From: Betaproteobacteria bacterium | GTDB taxonomy: Bacteria; Pseudomonadota; Gammaproteobacteria; Burkholderiales; SG8-41 | Direction: 5' to 3' | Length of the DNA: 36,167 nucleotides | Assembly: GCA_016199545.1 (NCBI GenBank) | Contig: JACQGN010000078.1 | Coordinates: 1 to 36,167 of the forward strand | Part shown: one piece after another, positions 35,494 to 36,167 of the stretch | Position numbering within the stretch: the first letter of the stretch is position 1 | How the letters are laid out: each line of letters opens with the position of its first letter | Made by a program: the position numbers and the translations under genes | The notes under the pieces: model-generated | The model's database searches: none | What the model saw: only the letters and a program-made list of their open reading frames with translations | Told to the model about the DNA's origin: nothing

Positions 35494-36061
35494 CGTGCTT
35501 CCTTCAAGGTCTTCACTACCATCAGCTCATTGCCGCGGTCGTCAATGACCTTGACCGCGATCTGGCCATGTTCGCCAGCCTCAAAGGGGACAGAGACGTT
35601 CTTGGCAAGGTGTTCCCAGACGGAGTCTTCGTATTCGCCCTTGAGCGCGCGCTTGAGGTTGTCCCACGCAGCAGTGCGGGGGAAAAAAGCCTGGCAGACG
35701 TGGAATGAGAGCCCGTTGTAGTCTGTATCGAGGAACCAAGCGGGTACGTCGTCGCCGCGCTTGTGGTGAACCTCCATCGTGCCTGGATCAAACACATCCA
35801 GGCCGAGCAGCTCGACCTGATACCACGCATCTGCGCTCCCTCTCTCCCCGGGAGCGCTCTGCCCTTCACTCCCTCTCCCCCCGGGAGAGGGTTGGGGTGA
35901 GGGGATTTTCCGTTTCCGTTCGCCACTATCGCCTCCGCCGTGAGCGACAGCGTCTTCGCCGGACGGCGCACGTTCTTCAGCGTGACCGTGCGGTTGCCCT
36001 CCAACCGCAGCACCGGCGAACGACGCAGCACTTCCAGCATGCGCTCGATGAAATCTGCCGC
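35490..36061 (-). pseudogene. Broken C-terminal remnant of a DNA methyltransferase (Mod)
   Basis: Two pieces of one protein remain. The first, in the frame at about 36061-35905, reads ADFIERMLEVLRRSPVLR and LEGNRTVTLKNVRRPAKTL. The second, about 35837-35490 in another frame, reads DAWYQVELLGLDVFDPGTME, then VPAWFLDTDYNGLSFHVCQA, and ends KVIDDRGNELMVVKTL. From memory of the large methyltransferases that accompany BPTD_3080-type nucleases, about 100 residues are missing between them, and the catalytic N-terminal part is absent. The gap is filled by a palindromic repeat that shifts the frame, and a second repeat bounds the 5' side. The last piece can be read as a 101-codon frame from GTG at 35795 and overlaps the ATPase gene by ATGA, showing the original operon order. 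Confidence 0.75.
35833..35905. repeat. Double palindromic repeat inside the methyltransferase remnant
   Basis: Two adjacent palindromes: GCGCTCCC (35833-35840) with GGGAGCGC (35850-35857), and CCCTCTCCC (35871-35879) with GGGAGAGGG (35883-35891), followed by TTGGGGTGAGGGG. Read through on the minus strand it gives PHPNPLPGGEG, the hallmark translation of a very common intergenic palindromic repeat in proteobacteria. It interrupts the coding frame of the methyltransferase remnant. Confidence 0.8.
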
Positions 36062-36098
36062 CCCATCCCCACCCCTGCCCTCCCCTTGAAGGCTAATC
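36059..36098. repeat. Second dispersed repeat at 5' side of the remnant
   Basis: C-rich stretch CCCCATCCCCACCCCTGCCC followed by TCCCCTTGAAGG. Its translations (TPALPLK on the plus strand, SLQGEGRGGDG on the minus) are typical of another very common intergenic repeat of the same kind. It lies directly against the first coding residues of the methyltransferase remnant, suggesting that the 5' part of the gene was lost at this repeat. Confidence 0.6.
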
Positions 36099-36167
36099 AT
36101 TACCCACATTTTTCTTGGTTGATTTTAGCGGGGCGGACGAAGTTTGTTGAGGTTTCATGATTCGATA
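36099..36167. other. Terminal 69 bases, no gene seen
   Basis: AT-richer than the rest and with stop codons in the minus-strand frames that would be needed to continue the methyltransferase upstream (TAA in frame just before the last ATG). It may be an intergenic region or promoter of the remnant operon; too short to say more. Confidence 0.3.

Overview
The window (36,167 bases, GC-rich) is chromosomal DNA of a betaproteobacterium. I base this on gene order: read on the minus strand, leuC, an entericidin-type lipoprotein, leuD, leuB, asd, fimV, truA, trpF, trpB, trpA, accD, folC, a SPOR (DedD-like) protein, cvpA, purF and metZ form one long co-directional run, which is the classic betaproteobacterial arrangement. 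Genus cannot be told from sequence reading alone.

Layout. 1-320: palindromic repeat and no gene. 321-4123 (minus): a zinc-free quinone oxidoreductase-like protein, a NupC-family nucleoside transporter and cysS. 4264-6704 (plus): a small exported TPR protein, two cyclophilins (one exported, one cytosolic) and lpxH. 6699-25118 (minus): the biosynthetic and housekeeping run above, covering leucine, diaspartate-pathway, tryptophan, fatty-acid, folate, purine and methionine steps plus FimV. It includes a second, truncated FimV beside the full-length one. 25454-29466 (plus): a membrane-anchored di-haem cytochrome c peroxidase overlapping a DAHL-PAS-PAS-GGDEF-EAL protein, which looks like a redox/peroxide and c-di-GMP pair. 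29610-36061 (minus): an accessory operon made of a broken DNA methyltransferase remnant, an OLD-like AAA ATPase, a full-length type III Res-like helicase-nuclease (BPTD_3080 type) and an MFS transporter. All four are joined by 1-4 base overlaps.

The most unusual feature is a family of intergenic inverted repeats built from tandem 7-base units. They lie between trpB and trpA, between leuD and leuB, and, with a different heptamer, between ppiB and lpxH. In each, a purine-rich arm begins at or just after the stop codon of the upstream gene. A complementary pyrimidine-rich arm of exactly four heptads lies just before the start of the downstream gene, which has no recognisable ribosome binding site. 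On the mRNA each would fold into a long hairpin linking stop to start. This could be a translation-coupling device, a mobile or expanding repeat, or both.

A second group of palindromic repeats (CCCTCTCCC/GGGAGAGGG type) sits at both window ends and has helped destroy the methyltransferase gene, leaving the Res-like nuclease apparently without its modification partner here.
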